From Mayfieldus sp963841445 (GTDB lineage: Bacteria > Actinomycetota > Thermoleophilia > Solirubrobacterales > 70-9), in the NCBI GenBank assembly GCA_963841445.1, contig CAWJCP010000001.1:186001-250000 (forward strand): a stretch of 64,000 nucleotides of DNA. Reading direction: 5' to 3'. Shown here piece by piece: positions 25,413 to 34,244 of the stretch. How positions within the stretch are numbered: the stretch's first letter is position 1; each line of letters opens with the position of its first letter. The notes below the pieces were generated by a model, which was not told the DNA's origin, did no database searches, and saw only the letters and a program-made list of their open reading frames with translations. The translations under genes and the position numbers were made by a program.

Positions 25413-26797
25413 TCACCCGTTGGCTGGCGGGATGTTGTGGTTGAGGTGGAAGAGGTTGCCCGGGTCGTAGCGCCGCTTCAGCTCGCAGAGCCGATCCCAG
25501 GTCGAGCCTGGGTAGGCGGCGCGGATCGTGGCCTCGTCCTCGTCACCGAGGAAGCCGACGTAGCCGCCCGCGCCGTTCCACCTAGTGAGTTCGCGACGTC
25601 ATCGACCCAGGCGTCATGGACCTCTTTCTCGCCGGCGTCCATGTACGTCGCGGCGACATTCACGAATTGCACCCGGTCGCGATGGGCGAACGCGGTGGCG
25701 TCGTTCGGGACCCGCGCCGCCGCGCCGCCGAGCACGCGCAGCTGAACGACCTTCATCGGCGCTGTCGACTTCGGCAGCTGCTCGAGGATCGCCTCGGCGG
25801 CTGCCGGATCGAGCAGGTCGGCGAAGAAGTTGGTCCCTGCCGCGAAGCGGGCCTCCTGTTCCGGGCCCTCGTAGAGCTCCGGATAGCGCATCGGCCTGAC
25901 CATGTCGGCGAGCGGCTTGGCGAGTACCCGGAAGGGAGCGAAAACCGCCTCAGCCTCCTCGACCGGCCCGGCGTAGGCGAACTGACCAATCACGATCGGC
26001 TTTCCGTGCGCCTCCTCAGGGAGGAATGGCATCGGCGGGGCGATCATCACGTTCGCGATCGTGGAGAGATCCTCGGGGGCCGCATTGGCAGCCTCGAGAA
26101 AGCCCGTGATCACCTGCGGCGACGCGGGCAGGATCAGCATGCCGCCGACGATCTGTGAGACCTCCGCGAGGCGCAGCTTGAGGCGGGTGGCGACACCGAA
26201 GTTGCCCTCTCCGCCCCGGATCGCCCAGAAGAGGTCGGGATCCGAGTCCTCGCTCGCCTGAACGACCGCGCCATTGGCGGTCACCACCTCGGCCGCGAGC
26301 AGGTTGTCGATCGTCAGTCCGGTCTTTCGCACGAGGAACCCGATCCCACCCGCCAGAGTGATTCCGCCGATCCCGACCGAGCCGGTGTCACCGAGTCCAG
26401 TCGTTACTCCCTTCTCGGCGGTGGCAAGCGTGTACCTGGCCGCCGTCGCGCCGGTCTCGACCCAGGCGAATCGGTCGTCGGCATCCACATCCACGCCGTC
26501 CATCCGGGAGAGGTCGATGACGAGGCCGCCGTCGACCGTCCCGTAACCGGGGCGGCTGTGGCCGCCGCTGCGTACCGAGAGCTCCAGCTCACCCTCGCGC
26601 GCGGCGTCTACCACCGCTGCAACGTCATTGGCGCCGGCGACCCGCACGACTGCGAGCGGCAGCTTGTCGACGCCCTTGTAGAACACCTTTCGAGCGTCGT
26701 CGTAGGAGGGATCCTCCGCGGTGATCAGCTCGCCTTCGAGCCGGGTTCGAAGATGCTCCAGCAAGACGTTGCTGCTGGTTGCCTGGGCTGTCGACAT
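25413..26797 (-). CDS. FAD-linked oxidoreductase (BBE/6-hydroxynicotine-oxidase type), C-terminus frameshifted
   Basis: Start ATG 26,797 with AGGAGGAC upstream. The FAD_binding_4 domain shows ELELSVRSGGHSRPGYGTVDG (His is the usual flavin attachment site) and TLGGGIGFL-like LAGGIGFLVRKTGLTIDNLL. The second half has a substrate domain. Near 25,590 the frame slips by one base. The expected berberine-bridge C-terminus (WNGAGGYVGFLGDEDEA, then AAYPGSTWDRL, then YDPGNLFHLNHNI) follows in the other frame and ends at 25,413, while the uncorrected frame runs on to 25,478. Such enzymes oxidise alkaloid-like or sugar substrates with O2. Confidence 0.82.
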
Positions 26798-27041
26798 CGG
26801 GTCCTCCTGTGGTCGAATGAACTCGACGACAGGATGGATCGCGGGAGGCGGCGCGGAAAGCCGGGTACCTGGCGTCAACAGCGGGGGCTAACCGGCGTTC
26901 GCTGGTTCGGCTAGCCGGTGTCCGGGCAAGACCTCAGCTTCGGCGCAATAATTCCGAGACGAGCAAGGAGGTCGGCTGAGCGCGAATCCAGACACGACGC
27001 AGGCGCCGCAAAGCGTTTCCGGCCGCGGAGAGTTAGAGCAG

Positions 27042-29210
27042 GTGCTCGAGGAGCAGGCGGCGCTGCGCCGAGTGGCCACCCTCGTCGCCGGGGATGCGGA
27101 GCCGGCGCAGGTGTTCGAGCGCGTCTGCGCGGAGGTCGGCCCTCTGCTCGGCGTTGAAAGCTCGAACCTGGTCCGCTTCGAAGGCACCGACCGGGCGATC
27201 GTCCTCGGTGGCTGGGGGGCGAGTGGCACAGCGGTTGGCAGACCCGGCGAGGAGCTGACGCTCGTGGGCAACACAGCGGTCGTAAAGCTGAGGGCCAGCG
27301 GCGTCCCCGAGCGCGGCAATGACTACACCCACGCCGCCGGGCCGATGGGTCGACGGTTGCGAGAGGCGGGAATCAGGTCCGGGGTTGCGGCACCGATCAC
27401 CGTGGCGGGGAATCTCTGGGGCGCGATCGTCGCTTCGAGCGGCCGCGCGAACGCATTTCCGCCGCGAGCCGAGGAGCAGCTCGCGGGCTTCGCCGAGCTG
27501 GTCGCGAGCGCTCTGGCCGACGCCGACGCTCGCGAACGGCTCCGCAAGCTCCTCGACGAGCAGGCGGCGCTGCGGCGGGTCGCGACCTTCGTTGCCGGCG
27601 GCCCAGAGCCTTCGGCCGTATTCGAGCGCGTCTGCGCGGAGGTCGGCCGGCTCCTCGAGGTCGAGAGGACGATCCTGCTCCGCTTCGACGGCGGCGGCAA
27701 GGCAAAGATCGTCGGCCAATGGCCGCTGCTGGATGCTCCGGAGTTCAAGACCGGAGAGGTCATCGAGCTGAAAGGAGAGTCCTCGTCGGTCCAGCTGTAC
27801 CGCAGCGGCCGTCCCGAACGCGTCGACGATTACGACAGCATCGCTTCAGGGCACCTGGTCGAGCGGATACGCGCCGTGGGAATCGCCTCCTCGATCTCAG
27901 CGCCGGTCTACGTCGAGGGCAAGCTCTGGGGGGCGCTCGGGGCTTCGCACGGGCGGGCAAAGGGCTTCCCGGCGCGAGCGGAGCACCGGATCGCCGCCTT
28001 CACCGAGCTGGTCGGGGACGCGCTCGCCAACGCCGACGCTCGCGAAAGGCTGCATTCCCTGCTCGACGAGCAGGCGGCGTTGCGACGGGTTGCCACCCTC
28101 GTGGCCCGCGAGCCGGAGCCGCAGGAGGTCTTCGAGTGCGTCTGCGAGGAGCTTGGATCCGTGCTCGGTGGCGAAGCCACGAACCTCTTGCGCATCGAGG
28201 ATGACGGCACCCAGAGGATCATCGCCGGCTGGAATCCACCGGACGTGCAGATTTCCCTGCCGGTTGGCATGGCCCTGCCGCCGGGAGGCGATACGGCTAT
28301 CCCGCGCATGATGCGAAGTGGCCGGCCGGAGCGGATCGATGACTACAGCCGCTTCAGCGGTCCCCGCGCCGAGCTGGTTCGGGCGGCCGGGATCGCCTCC
28401 GCGGTCTCGACGCCGATCCGGGTCGCCGGCAGGCTGTGGGGGGCGCTGGCGACCACCAGCGGCTCCCCTTACGGCTTCCCACCCGACACCGAGGAGCGCA
28501 TCGCGAGCTTTGCCGAGCTGGTCGCTGACGCGCTGGCCAACGTCGATGCGCGCGAGCAACTCGCCGCCTCACGCGCCCGGATCGTCGAGGCTGCCGACGC
28601 GGAAAGGCGCAGGCTGGAGCGGAACCTCCATGATGGGGCACAGCAGAGACTCGTCTCTCTTGCGCTTGCGCTACGACAGGCTCGGTCCGAGCTCGATTGC
28701 GACCGCGATGCGGCGGGACGCCGACTGGAGGCCGCCGACGCCCAGCTTGCGACGGCCCTGGAGGAGCTGCGCGAGCTCGCCCGCGGCATCCATCCGGCCA
28801 TCCTCACCGACCGGGGACTGCTGGCCGCGCTCGAATCCCTGGCCGAAACTGCCCCGTTTCCGGTCTTGCTCGAAAGCGTTCCCGAGCAGCGGCTGCCGGC
28901 CCGGGTGGAGGCCGCCGCCTACTACATCGTCGCGGAGGGCATAGCCAACGCGGCGAAGCACGCCCGGCCCTCCGAAATGACGGTCTGCGTTCGCCAGACC
29001 GGCGGCAGGGCGACCATCGAGATCTTCGACGACGGTGTCGGCGGCGCCGACCCGCTGCCGGGTGGCGGACTTCGCGGCCTCGTCGACCGCGTCGAAGCGC
29101 TCGGGGGAAGTCTCGCCGTCCACAGCCCGCCCGACGAAGGCACCACGCTGCGGGCCGAGATCCCCCTCGATTCGAGGGCGTACTCTCGTGGAGGGAGCAA
29201 GTGGGGCTAG
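27042..29210 (+). CDS. Triple-GAF sensor histidine kinase (NarL-type, HisKA_3)
   Basis: 722 residues from GTG 27,042. A CTG at 26,976 preceded by AAGGAGG would add 22 residues and has the better ribosome site. Three GAF domains of about 165 aa follow each other (starting EEQAALRRVATLV three times), an internal triplication. The phosphoacceptor helix is RRRLERNLHDGAQQRLVSLA, with the autophosphorylated His in LHDG. The ATPase domain has GIANAAKHARPSEM (N box) and FDDGVGGADPLPGGGLRGL (G1/G2). No membrane helix is seen, so it is a cytoplasmic sensor. Two response-regulator genes follow directly. Confidence 0.92.
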   Translation: MLEEQAALRRVATLVAGDAEPAQVFERVCAEVGPLLGVESSNLVRFEGTDRAIVLGGWGASGTAVGRPGEELTLVGNTAVVKLRASGVPERGNDYTHAAGPMGRRLREAGIRSGVAAPITVAGNLWGAIVASSGRANAFPPRAEEQLAGFAELVASALADADARERLRKLLDEQAALRRVATFVAGGPEPSAVFERVCAEVGRLLEVERTILLRFDGGGKAKIVGQWPLLDAPEFKTGEVIELKGESSSVQLYRSGRPERVDDYDSIASGHLVERIRAVGIASSISAPVYVEGKLWGALGASHGRAKGFPARAEHRIAAFTELVGDALANADARERLHSLLDEQAALRRVATLVAREPEPQEVFECVCEELGSVLGGEATNLLRIEDDGTQRIIAGWNPPDVQISLPVGMALPPGGDTAIPRMMRSGRPERIDDYSRFSGPRAELVRAAGIASAVSTPIRVAGRLWGALATTSGSPYGFPPDTEERIASFAELVADALANVDAREQLAASRARIVEAADAERRRLERNLHDGAQQRLVSLALALRQARSELDCDRDAAGRRLEAADAQLATALEELRELARGIHPAILTDRGLLAALESLAETAPFPVLLESVPEQRLPARVEAAAYYIVAEGIANAAKHARPSEMTVCVRQTGGRATIEIFDDGVGGADPLPGGGLRGLVDRVEALGGSLAVHSPPDEGTTLRAEIPLDSRAYSRGGSKWG

Positions 29211-29236
29211 CCCCATTGCCGAGTTGACCGCGCGGA

Positions 29237-29605
29237 GTGAAAATCGATGCCGAGATGGAAACGGTATTGATCGTCGACGACCACGAGGGATTTCGCGCCA
29301 GCGCCCGGGAGTTCCTCGAAGCCGAGGGGTTCGAGGTGATCGGCGAGGCCGCCGATGCCGCCTCGGCGATCGAATCCGCGCGCGAGCTGCGTCCGGACGT
29401 CGTCCTGCTCGACATCCAGCTTCCCGATCTCGACGGCGTTCGCGCCGCCGAGCGTTTCGAGCGTCGCGATGGGCGCCCCTCAATCATTCTCACGTCAAGC
29501 CGCGACGTGTCCTATCTCGCCGGCGCGCTTGCCGACTCGAGCGCGTGTGGGTTCATTCCCAAGTCCGAGCTCAGCGGCTCGGCGATCCGGAAGCTGCTGC
29601 GGTGA
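29237..29605 (+). CDS. Single-domain response regulator
   Basis: 122 residues containing only a receiver domain: acidic pocket VLIVDDHEGF, phosphoacceptor Asp in PDVVLLDIQLPDLDG, Thr/Ser switch in IILTSSRD and the conserved Lys in GFIPKSEL. No output domain is present. Either GTG 29,237 or ATG 29,255 may start it. It sits between the triple-GAF kinase and a NarL-type regulator, and so may act as a phosphate sink or shuttle for that kinase (inference). Confidence 0.88.
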   Translation: MKIDAEMETVLIVDDHEGFRASAREFLEAEGFEVIGEAADAASAIESARELRPDVVLLDIQLPDLDGVRAAERFERRDGRPSIILTSSRDVSYLAGALADSSACGFIPKSELSGSAIRKLLR

Positions 29606-29612
29606 GGCACGG

Positions 29613-30278
29613 GTGACCTTGCCGGCGTCGCCAGGGCGGGTGGTCGTGGCCGACGATTCGGTTCTGTTCCGGGAGGGGATCGTGCGCCTGCTTGACGACG
29701 CCGGCTATGAGGTGGTCGCCCAGGCCGCCGATGCCGACGAGCTGGTTCGCAAGGTAAGGGCACACAAGCCCGACGCTGCCGTGGTCGACATACGCATGCC
29801 CCCCGGCAACGCCGACGACGGTCTCCGCGCCGCCCTGCAGATCCGCGAGGAGCTGCCGGCAACCGGTGTCCTGGTGCTCAGCCAATACGTCGAGGACGGC
29901 TACGCCCTCGACCTCGTCGGAGAAAGCGCTCAGGGGGTCGGTTACCTGCTCAAGGACCGCGTCTCCGACGTCGAGCGGTTCACCGATTCGGTACGTCGGG
30001 TCGCCGACGGCGGCTCCGTGCTCGATCCCGAAGTCGTGTCCCGCCTGCTCGGGCGGCAGCGTCGCGAGGACCCGCTCGAGAGCCTGAGCCCGCGTGAGCG
30101 GGAGGTGCTTGGTCTGATGGCCGAGGGTCGCTCGAATCGAGCGATTGCGTCGCAGCTCGTGATCACCGAGCGAGCGGTCGAAAAGCACGTCGGCAGCATC
30201 TTCTCGAGGCTCGACCTCGCCCAGGACGCCGAAGACCATCGACGCGTCCTGGCGGTGCTGACCTTCCTGCGCGCTTGA
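29613..30278 (+). CDS. NarL/FixJ-family response regulator
   Basis: 221 residues from GTG 29,613, seven bases after the preceding stop. The receiver domain has VVVADDSVLFREGIVRLL, the phosphoacceptor in PDAAVVDIRMPPGNADDG and Lys in GYLLKDRV. The output domain is a LuxR-type helix-turn-helix: LSPREREVLGLMAEGRSNRA, then ERAVEKHVGSIFSRL. It is a DNA-binding partner of the upstream NarL-type kinase, forming a kinase-receiver-regulator operon. Target genes are unknown. Confidence 0.93.
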   Translation: MTLPASPGRVVVADDSVLFREGIVRLLDDAGYEVVAQAADADELVRKVRAHKPDAAVVDIRMPPGNADDGLRAALQIREELPATGVLVLSQYVEDGYALDLVGESAQGVGYLLKDRVSDVERFTDSVRRVADGGSVLDPEVVSRLLGRQRREDPLESLSPREREVLGLMAEGRSNRAIASQLVITERAVEKHVGSIFSRLDLAQDAEDHRRVLAVLTFLRA

Positions 30279-30314
30279 CGGGTTAACCCCACCGCACGAC
30301 ACCAGCCAGCCACA

Positions 30315-30584
30315 TTGTCGGCGGCGAGCCTCGCTGCGACCCTGCGAGTCATGTTCAGCGATCAGGTCCAAGTGGTGACGATGACCGCCTCGGAGGCTCG
30401 CGAGTACATCGCAGAGCTCGAGGGCGAGCTGGCGGCGGCAGCCGCCAGCGGGGTCTTCGACATCGACGCTTACCGGCGCGACATCGAGGCCGAGATCGAG
30501 ATCTGGCGCGACTACTACGTGATCGCCGCCATTACTGAGATCGCGACACTGCGCGCCGAGCTCTCAGGGGCCAATGCCGGTTGA
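30315..30584 (+). CDS. Small acidic helical protein, unknown
   Basis: Up to 89 residues (TTG 30,315) or 77 from ATG 30,351. EAREYIAELEGELAAAAASG and IDAYRRDIEAEIEIWRDYYV suggest two long amphipathic helices with many acidic residues. No family is recognised. It follows the response regulator on the same strand by 37 to 73 bases and may belong to that operon. The start is unsupported by a clear ribosome site. Confidence 0.45.
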   Translation: MSAASLAATLRVMFSDQVQVVTMTASEAREYIAELEGELAAAAASGVFDIDAYRRDIEAEIEIWRDYYVIAAITEIATLRAELSGANAG

Positions 30585-30964
30585 GCGCCAAGCAGAGGCC
30601 TGCGGCTCGGTGCTGTCACCGCCGGGTTGCTGCCTTAGGGATGTAGGCGATCCTCGATCAAGGAGTCCACGATGAGAGTTTCTCGCCGAACATTCGAGTG
30701 AACACTTGTACCGGCTATAGCCGGGCAAACTGTTCACTCGGCACGTGGAAAGCGGCGGGGAGGCACGCTGTTCCGCTTTCGCGTGAGCCTGTCGCATAAA
30801 CCCTCAACGACGCCACTGAATCCGTTCTAGGGCTGGATTCCGAAAAGCTCCATCTCGCGCGTTAGTGATGGACGCGCTCGCGTGTCGGCTGCTCTGGCAG
30901 TCGGTCCAGGAGCCATTCCTTGATCCGTAGCTCGGTCAAACTGAAACGCCTTTGTGCGACACCC
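30585..30964. other. Non-coding stretch
   Basis: Apart from the palindrome at 30,695-30,740, nothing coding is convincing here. A short minus-strand phrase (LTELRIKEWLLDRLPEQPT, near 30,880-30,940) could be a gene remnant but has no start or family match. Confidence 0.35.
30695..30740. promoter_or_regulatory. 46-base two-tier perfect-centre palindrome
   Basis: Outer arms CGAGTGAACA / TGTTCACTCG (10 of 10) and an inner 14-base perfect palindrome CCGGCTATAGCCGG share the same centre (30,717.5) with six-base spacers on each side. Such a layout fits a multi-dimer operator, a resolvase or recombination site, or a strong RNA hairpin. It lies in non-coding DNA between the two-component operon and a SnoaL-like unit. 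Confidence 0.6.
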
Positions 30965-31113
30965 TCGCGTGAAAGGGGCGTCTTCGCAGCGCGCTCACCT
31001 GTGCCGCCACAGTGGCTGAGTGGAGCGGAACATGGCCAGGGTTGGGCAGGAGGCCGGTCGAGCTGAGGACGTTTGGGCCACTATTGGGCAGAGCTAGCTG
31101 CTGGTTCCCGCGC
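30965..31113 (+). repeat. Dispersed island repeat, copy D (full length)
   Basis: Full copy with minor differences from copy B (GGAACATGGCCAGGGTTGGG in place of GGAACACGGCCAAGG..., and one C lost in TATTGGGCAGAGC). It ends in a CCCGC-GCAA-GCGGG mini-hairpin. It abuts the 3' end of the 31,130-31,531 SnoaL-like gene. Confidence 0.8.
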
Positions 31114-31129
31114 AAGCGGGAGTCCGAAG

Positions 31130-31531
31130 CTACTCTCGCAGCCCGGCGGCTTCGAGGGCCTGGCTCCTGGACGTAAAGGCCTGATCCCGGACGACCCTGC
31201 CGTCGCGAAGCTCGTAGACGAAGGAGATGTGGGCATCGAGCGAAGCGGCGCTGCCCGCGCCCCGACCGCTCACCGCAATTACCGCGACGACGGCATTGCT
31301 TCCCGCTTCGATGAACTCCACCGGCTCCAACGCCAAATCGACCCAAGCGTCGAAGAAGATTCGCTCCCTCTCGCGCAGCCCCTGCCAACCGTGAACAATC
31401 TCGAAGTCCGGCGCTTCCGGGAAGCCTTCAACGACGCAGTCCTCAGCGAAGTAGTGCTGAGCCGCATCGACGCCCCTCTCGCTCCAGACCTTCCAGAGCA
31501 GACGCACAATCTCGACGTTCTCCTGCGACAT
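31130..31531 (-). CDS. SnoaL/NTF2-like protein (array member)
   Basis: 133 residues: MSQENVEIVRLLWKVWSERG, then HYFAEDCVVEGFPEAPDFEI, VHGWQGLRERERIFFDAWVD, and the ending SQALEAAGLRE. It is an NTF2-like fold with unknown ligand. It starts three bases (GCG) after the stop of the broken gene at 31,535-31,947, through the TAG-GCG-ATG seam common to all arrays; GGAG in the last sense codons of the upstream gene is the likely ribosome site. It is the last gene of its unit. Confidence 0.85.
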   Translation of the reverse strand: MSQENVEIVRLLWKVWSERGVDAAQHYFAEDCVVEGFPEAPDFEIVHGWQGLRERERIFFDAWVDLALEPVEFIEAGSNAVVAVIAVSGRGAGSAASLDAHISFVYELRDGRVVRDQAFTSRSQALEAAGLRE

Positions 31532-31534
31532 CGC

Positions 31535-31947
31535 CTACTCCGAGAGGCCCGCGGCTTCGAGGGCCTCGCTCCGCTCGTTGAACCACTGTGTTCGGTTGAT
31601 CCGACCGTCGCGAAGCGTGTGTACGCCCCAGAGCTTGAAGCCGACCGCCGCGGCGCTTGCTCGGCCACGCATCGGCGCCTCTTGACAGGCGACGAGGCTG
31701 TCTCCGGCGTCGATCAGCTCAGTGATCTCGTACGCCTCCCGCCTCCCTTGTAGGCAACATCTCCTCGAAGTGCTTGTAGAAGTCCCAAGCGGCATCCGGG
31801 CCGATGAAGGGACCGGATTCGGGCCATTCAGGAAGGGGAACCGTCTCAAGCTCGGGATCGATGAGGTTTGTCCAGGCACGCTTGTCGCCTCTGTTGTAGG
31901 CATCCACCCAATCCCTAAAAGAAAGCCCGGACGTTCTCCTCCGGCAT
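31535..31947 (-). pseudogene. SnoaL/NTF2-like gene with two frameshifts (array leader)
   Basis: Start ATG 31,947 (MPEENVRAF). The frame then slips at a T run near 31,915-31,920, the middle part reads RDWVDAYNRGDKRAWTNLID and GPDAAWDFYKHFEEMLPT, and a second slip near 31,745 returns to a frame ending YEITELIDAGDSLVACQEAP ... SEALEAAGLSE. All parts of the fold are present, so decay is recent or the sequence contains errors. It heads a two-gene unit behind a copy of the leaderless-type promoter. Confidence 0.8.
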
Positions 31948-32090
31948 CGCTCACGCAGTATCCCGCGGCGGAGTGCCGCTTTCATGCCGGGCAGCACTCA
32001 TCAGATCAGTAACCGGACGACTCCTTCCGCGTGTCGGCGGCACTACCCGGGTGTCCCCAGCGAGCACCGTTCGCTTCCCCTCGTCGCGCG
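31948..32090. repeat. Direct duplicate of 36,032-36,174 (promoter and upstream DNA)
   Basis: 143 bases differing at only three positions from 36,032-36,174. It includes the GATACT promoter of the array leader and some 100 bases upstream of it. Similarity extends leftward into the leader genes themselves (from about 31,863 and 35,949), giving about 228 bases in all. Confidence 0.85.
31957..31985 (-). promoter_or_regulatory. Leaderless-type promoter of the 31.5 kb SnoaL unit
   Basis: Minus strand: -35 ATGAAA (31,985-31,980), 17 bases, -10 GATACT (31,962-31,957), 9 bases, ATG. It is identical in layout to the boxes at 17.7 and 36.0 kb. Confidence 0.7.
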
Positions 32091-32201
32091 GAGGAGGCGC
32101 GGCCCGACATGAGATTGGGTGGGCTCCTCCGCACAAAGGGGATATCCGGTCAGCTGCCCCGCTCGCTTGCACTGCTCTCCTTGAGCAGGGAGACTCGAAG
32201 A

Positions 32202-33155
32202 ATGCAGACCGAGCTACAGGCCGGAACTCGGGTGGTGGCTGCCGCGGCATTGGCGGTGGCCCTGCTCGGTGCACCGGCCGCAGATGGGGCTGTTTCAGTC
32301 GGGCAGACCGCCCCCGGTGCCACCATCCTATGCGGGACCGCAAACAGCGCACAGAGCGCAGAGGCCGGGCCGCCCTCCTATGTGATCCCCAGCCCGGGGG
32401 TGATCACCGCCTGGCAGCACAAGGCCGATCCGGCCGGGGGAGACGGAAGGCTCCTGGTCTGGAAGGGTCCCCCGATCTCGCCGCTGACACTGGCGGGGCG
32501 CAGCGGGGTTGAGATCTTCGCCGGCGGCCAGCTCCAGAGCTTCCCGACACGCGTGCCGGTCTCGCCCGGCGACGTCCTCGGCCTGCGGGTGCACTCGATG
32601 AATGCCGGATGCACGTTTTCCACCGGAGCGGGCGACACCGCAATCGCTCGTGGCGGCGCCCCGGACATCGCCCCCGGGGAGTCGATGATGACCAGCAGCA
32701 CCCTTCCCAACCAGCGGGTGAACGTATCCGCGACGCTCGAGCCCGACGCGGACGGCGACGGCTTCGGCGATGAGACGCAGGACCGCTGCCCCGCGGCCGC
32801 CGGTCCCAACGATGGCTGTCCGCTTAACACTTTCAGCTTCGGCAAGGTGAAGAAAAACAAGAGCAAGGGAACCGCGATCCTGACCGTCTTTGTGCCTGGC
32901 CCCGGCACTCTGTTGCTGACGGGCAAGGGGCTCGTCAGGCAGCGGCCGGCCAGCCTCTCAGGCACGGGAAGGGTTGTCGCCAGGATCGTGAATGCCGCCG
33001 GCAAGGTGAAGCTCAAGATCAGGTCAAAGGGCAAAAGGAAGCGCAAGCTGAACCGCACCGGCAAGGTGAAGGTGAAGGCAAACGTCACCTACACGCCCAC
33101 TGGAGGCGAACCGACCTCCGAGTCGAAGCGGATCAGGCTCGTCAAGCGACGGTGA
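32202..33155 (+). CDS. Secreted protein with calcium-type D-rich motif and basic C-terminal domain
   Basis: 317 residues from ATG 32,202, chosen because a signal peptide follows at once (VVAAAALAVALLGAPAADGA); the longer upstream frame is non-native. The layout matches the 12,486 gene throughout: beta-rich middle, EPDADGDGFGDETQDRCP, then the basic module KSKGTAILTVFVPGPGTLLL, AGKVKLKIRSKGKRKRKL and GKVKVKANVTYTPTGG. The two are clear paralogues, one in the chromosome arm and one inside the island. Function is unknown; export and surface binding are inferred. Confidence 0.8.
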   Translation: MQTELQAGTRVVAAAALAVALLGAPAADGAVSVGQTAPGATILCGTANSAQSAEAGPPSYVIPSPGVITAWQHKADPAGGDGRLLVWKGPPISPLTLAGRSGVEIFAGGQLQSFPTRVPVSPGDVLGLRVHSMNAGCTFSTGAGDTAIARGGAPDIAPGESMMTSSTLPNQRVNVSATLEPDADGDGFGDETQDRCPAAAGPNDGCPLNTFSFGKVKKNKSKGTAILTVFVPGPGTLLLTGKGLVRQRPASLSGTGRVVARIVNAAGKVKLKIRSKGKRKRKLNRTGKVKVKANVTYTPTGGEPTSESKRIRLVKRR

Positions 33156-33364
33156 GGACATGGCACACCCTCCGGATCGACGAATCGCTCGGGGGCCAGC
33201 ACAGCTGAGATGAGAGGCGAGCCTTTGCTGCCGCTTCTGCGCTTCGCGCAAGGGGGGAGCGCTTCCGCCGCGTACGATCGCTTGGACCGCCCACGACGAT
33301 GAGTTTTCGTCTCGCGATCGGTTCCTAGCTGTGGCAGAGCACCCTGCAGAAGGAAGGAGCGGTC

Positions 33365-33961
33365 ATGCTGATCTACTCGATGAACGTCTCGGTGGACGGC
33401 TTCATCGCCGACCGCGAGGGCGCGTTCGGTTGGACGGTCCCTGACGAGGAGCAGTTTCGTTTCCACATCGCGCAGGTACGCGAGCTCGGCGGCTATCTGC
33501 TCGGCCGCAGGCTCTACGAGACCATGCTGCCGTGGGAGACGGATCCGTCGATGCGCGACAACGAGCTCGGGGATCCTCGAGCGCCAGTTCCAGCAGAAGC
33601 GGCGGCCGCGTTCGCCGACCTCTGGTGCGCGATCCCGAAGATCGTCTTCAGCCGCACGCTCGACAGCGTCCAGGGCAACGCGCGGCTCGCCGAGGCGTCA
33701 TTGGCCGAGGAGGCCGCCGCGGCGCTCGACGCGACCGACAAGGACGTCTCGATCGGCGGCGCCGGCCTCGCCGCGGCGGCGATCGAGCTCGACCTCGTCG
33801 ACGAGCTGCGCATGCTCCGCCACCCGGTCGCCGTCGGTGGCGGCACGCCGTTCCTGCCGCCCGTCACCGAAGAGATCGCGCTGGACCTGATCGAGACCAG
33901 GACGGTCGGCTCACGGGTGATCTACGAGCGCTACCGGCGCGCCCGCGATGAGTCGGACTGA
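33365..33961 (+). CDS. Dihydrofolate-reductase-like (RibD C-terminal) family protein
   Basis: 198 residues with a GGAAGGAG ribosome site. MLIYSMNVSVDGFIADREGA, LLGRRLYETMLPWET, PKIVFSRTLDSV and DVSIGGAGLAAAAIELDLVD mark the DHFR-like fold with its NADPH-binding strand. It lacks the HPVVLGxGxRLF tail of the other copies and instead has HPVAVGGGTPFLPP, a known variant. The substrate is unknown. It stands alone between a secreted-protein gene and repeat copy E. Confidence 0.85.
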   Translation: MLIYSMNVSVDGFIADREGAFGWTVPDEEQFRFHIAQVRELGGYLLGRRLYETMLPWETDPSMRDNELGDPRAPVPAEAAAAFADLWCAIPKIVFSRTLDSVQGNARLAEASLAEEAAAALDATDKDVSIGGAGLAAAAIELDLVDELRMLRHPVAVGGGTPFLPPVTEEIALDLIETRTVGSRVIYERYRRARDESD

Positions 33962-34023
33962 CACCGCTGGCCGAGTCATCAGCGCCACGCCGGACCGGGC
34001 GGTCTTACGACTCGCGCTCGCAA

Positions 34024-34173
34024 TCGCCTGAAAGGGGGCGTCTTCGCAGCGCGCTCACTTGTGCCGCCACAGTGGCTGAGTGGAGCGGAACATGGCCAAG
34101 GTTGGGCACGAGGCCAGTCGAGCTGAGGACGTTTGGGCCACTATTGGGCCAGAGCTAGCTGCTGGTTCTCGCG
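34024..34173 (+). repeat. Dispersed island repeat, copy E (full length)
   Basis: Full copy, beginning TCGCCTGAAAGGGGGCGTCT and ending GCTGCTGGTTCTCGCGG. It separates the reductase gene from a degraded SnoaL-like gene. Confidence 0.8.
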
Positions 34174-34244
34174 GAAGCTGTCGCACAAAGGGTCCTGGCG
34201 ACAAGCACCCCTAACGAGGCTCAGATAGCGACTGGGCAGCCGGC

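Noticed and set aside
30965..31388. Frames reading LPNSGPNVLSSTGL across the dispersed repeats as a conserved small protein
   Set aside because: The phrase appears in every copy with no shared start, ribosome site or length, so it is probably the 3' end of a former gene rather than a gene of its own.
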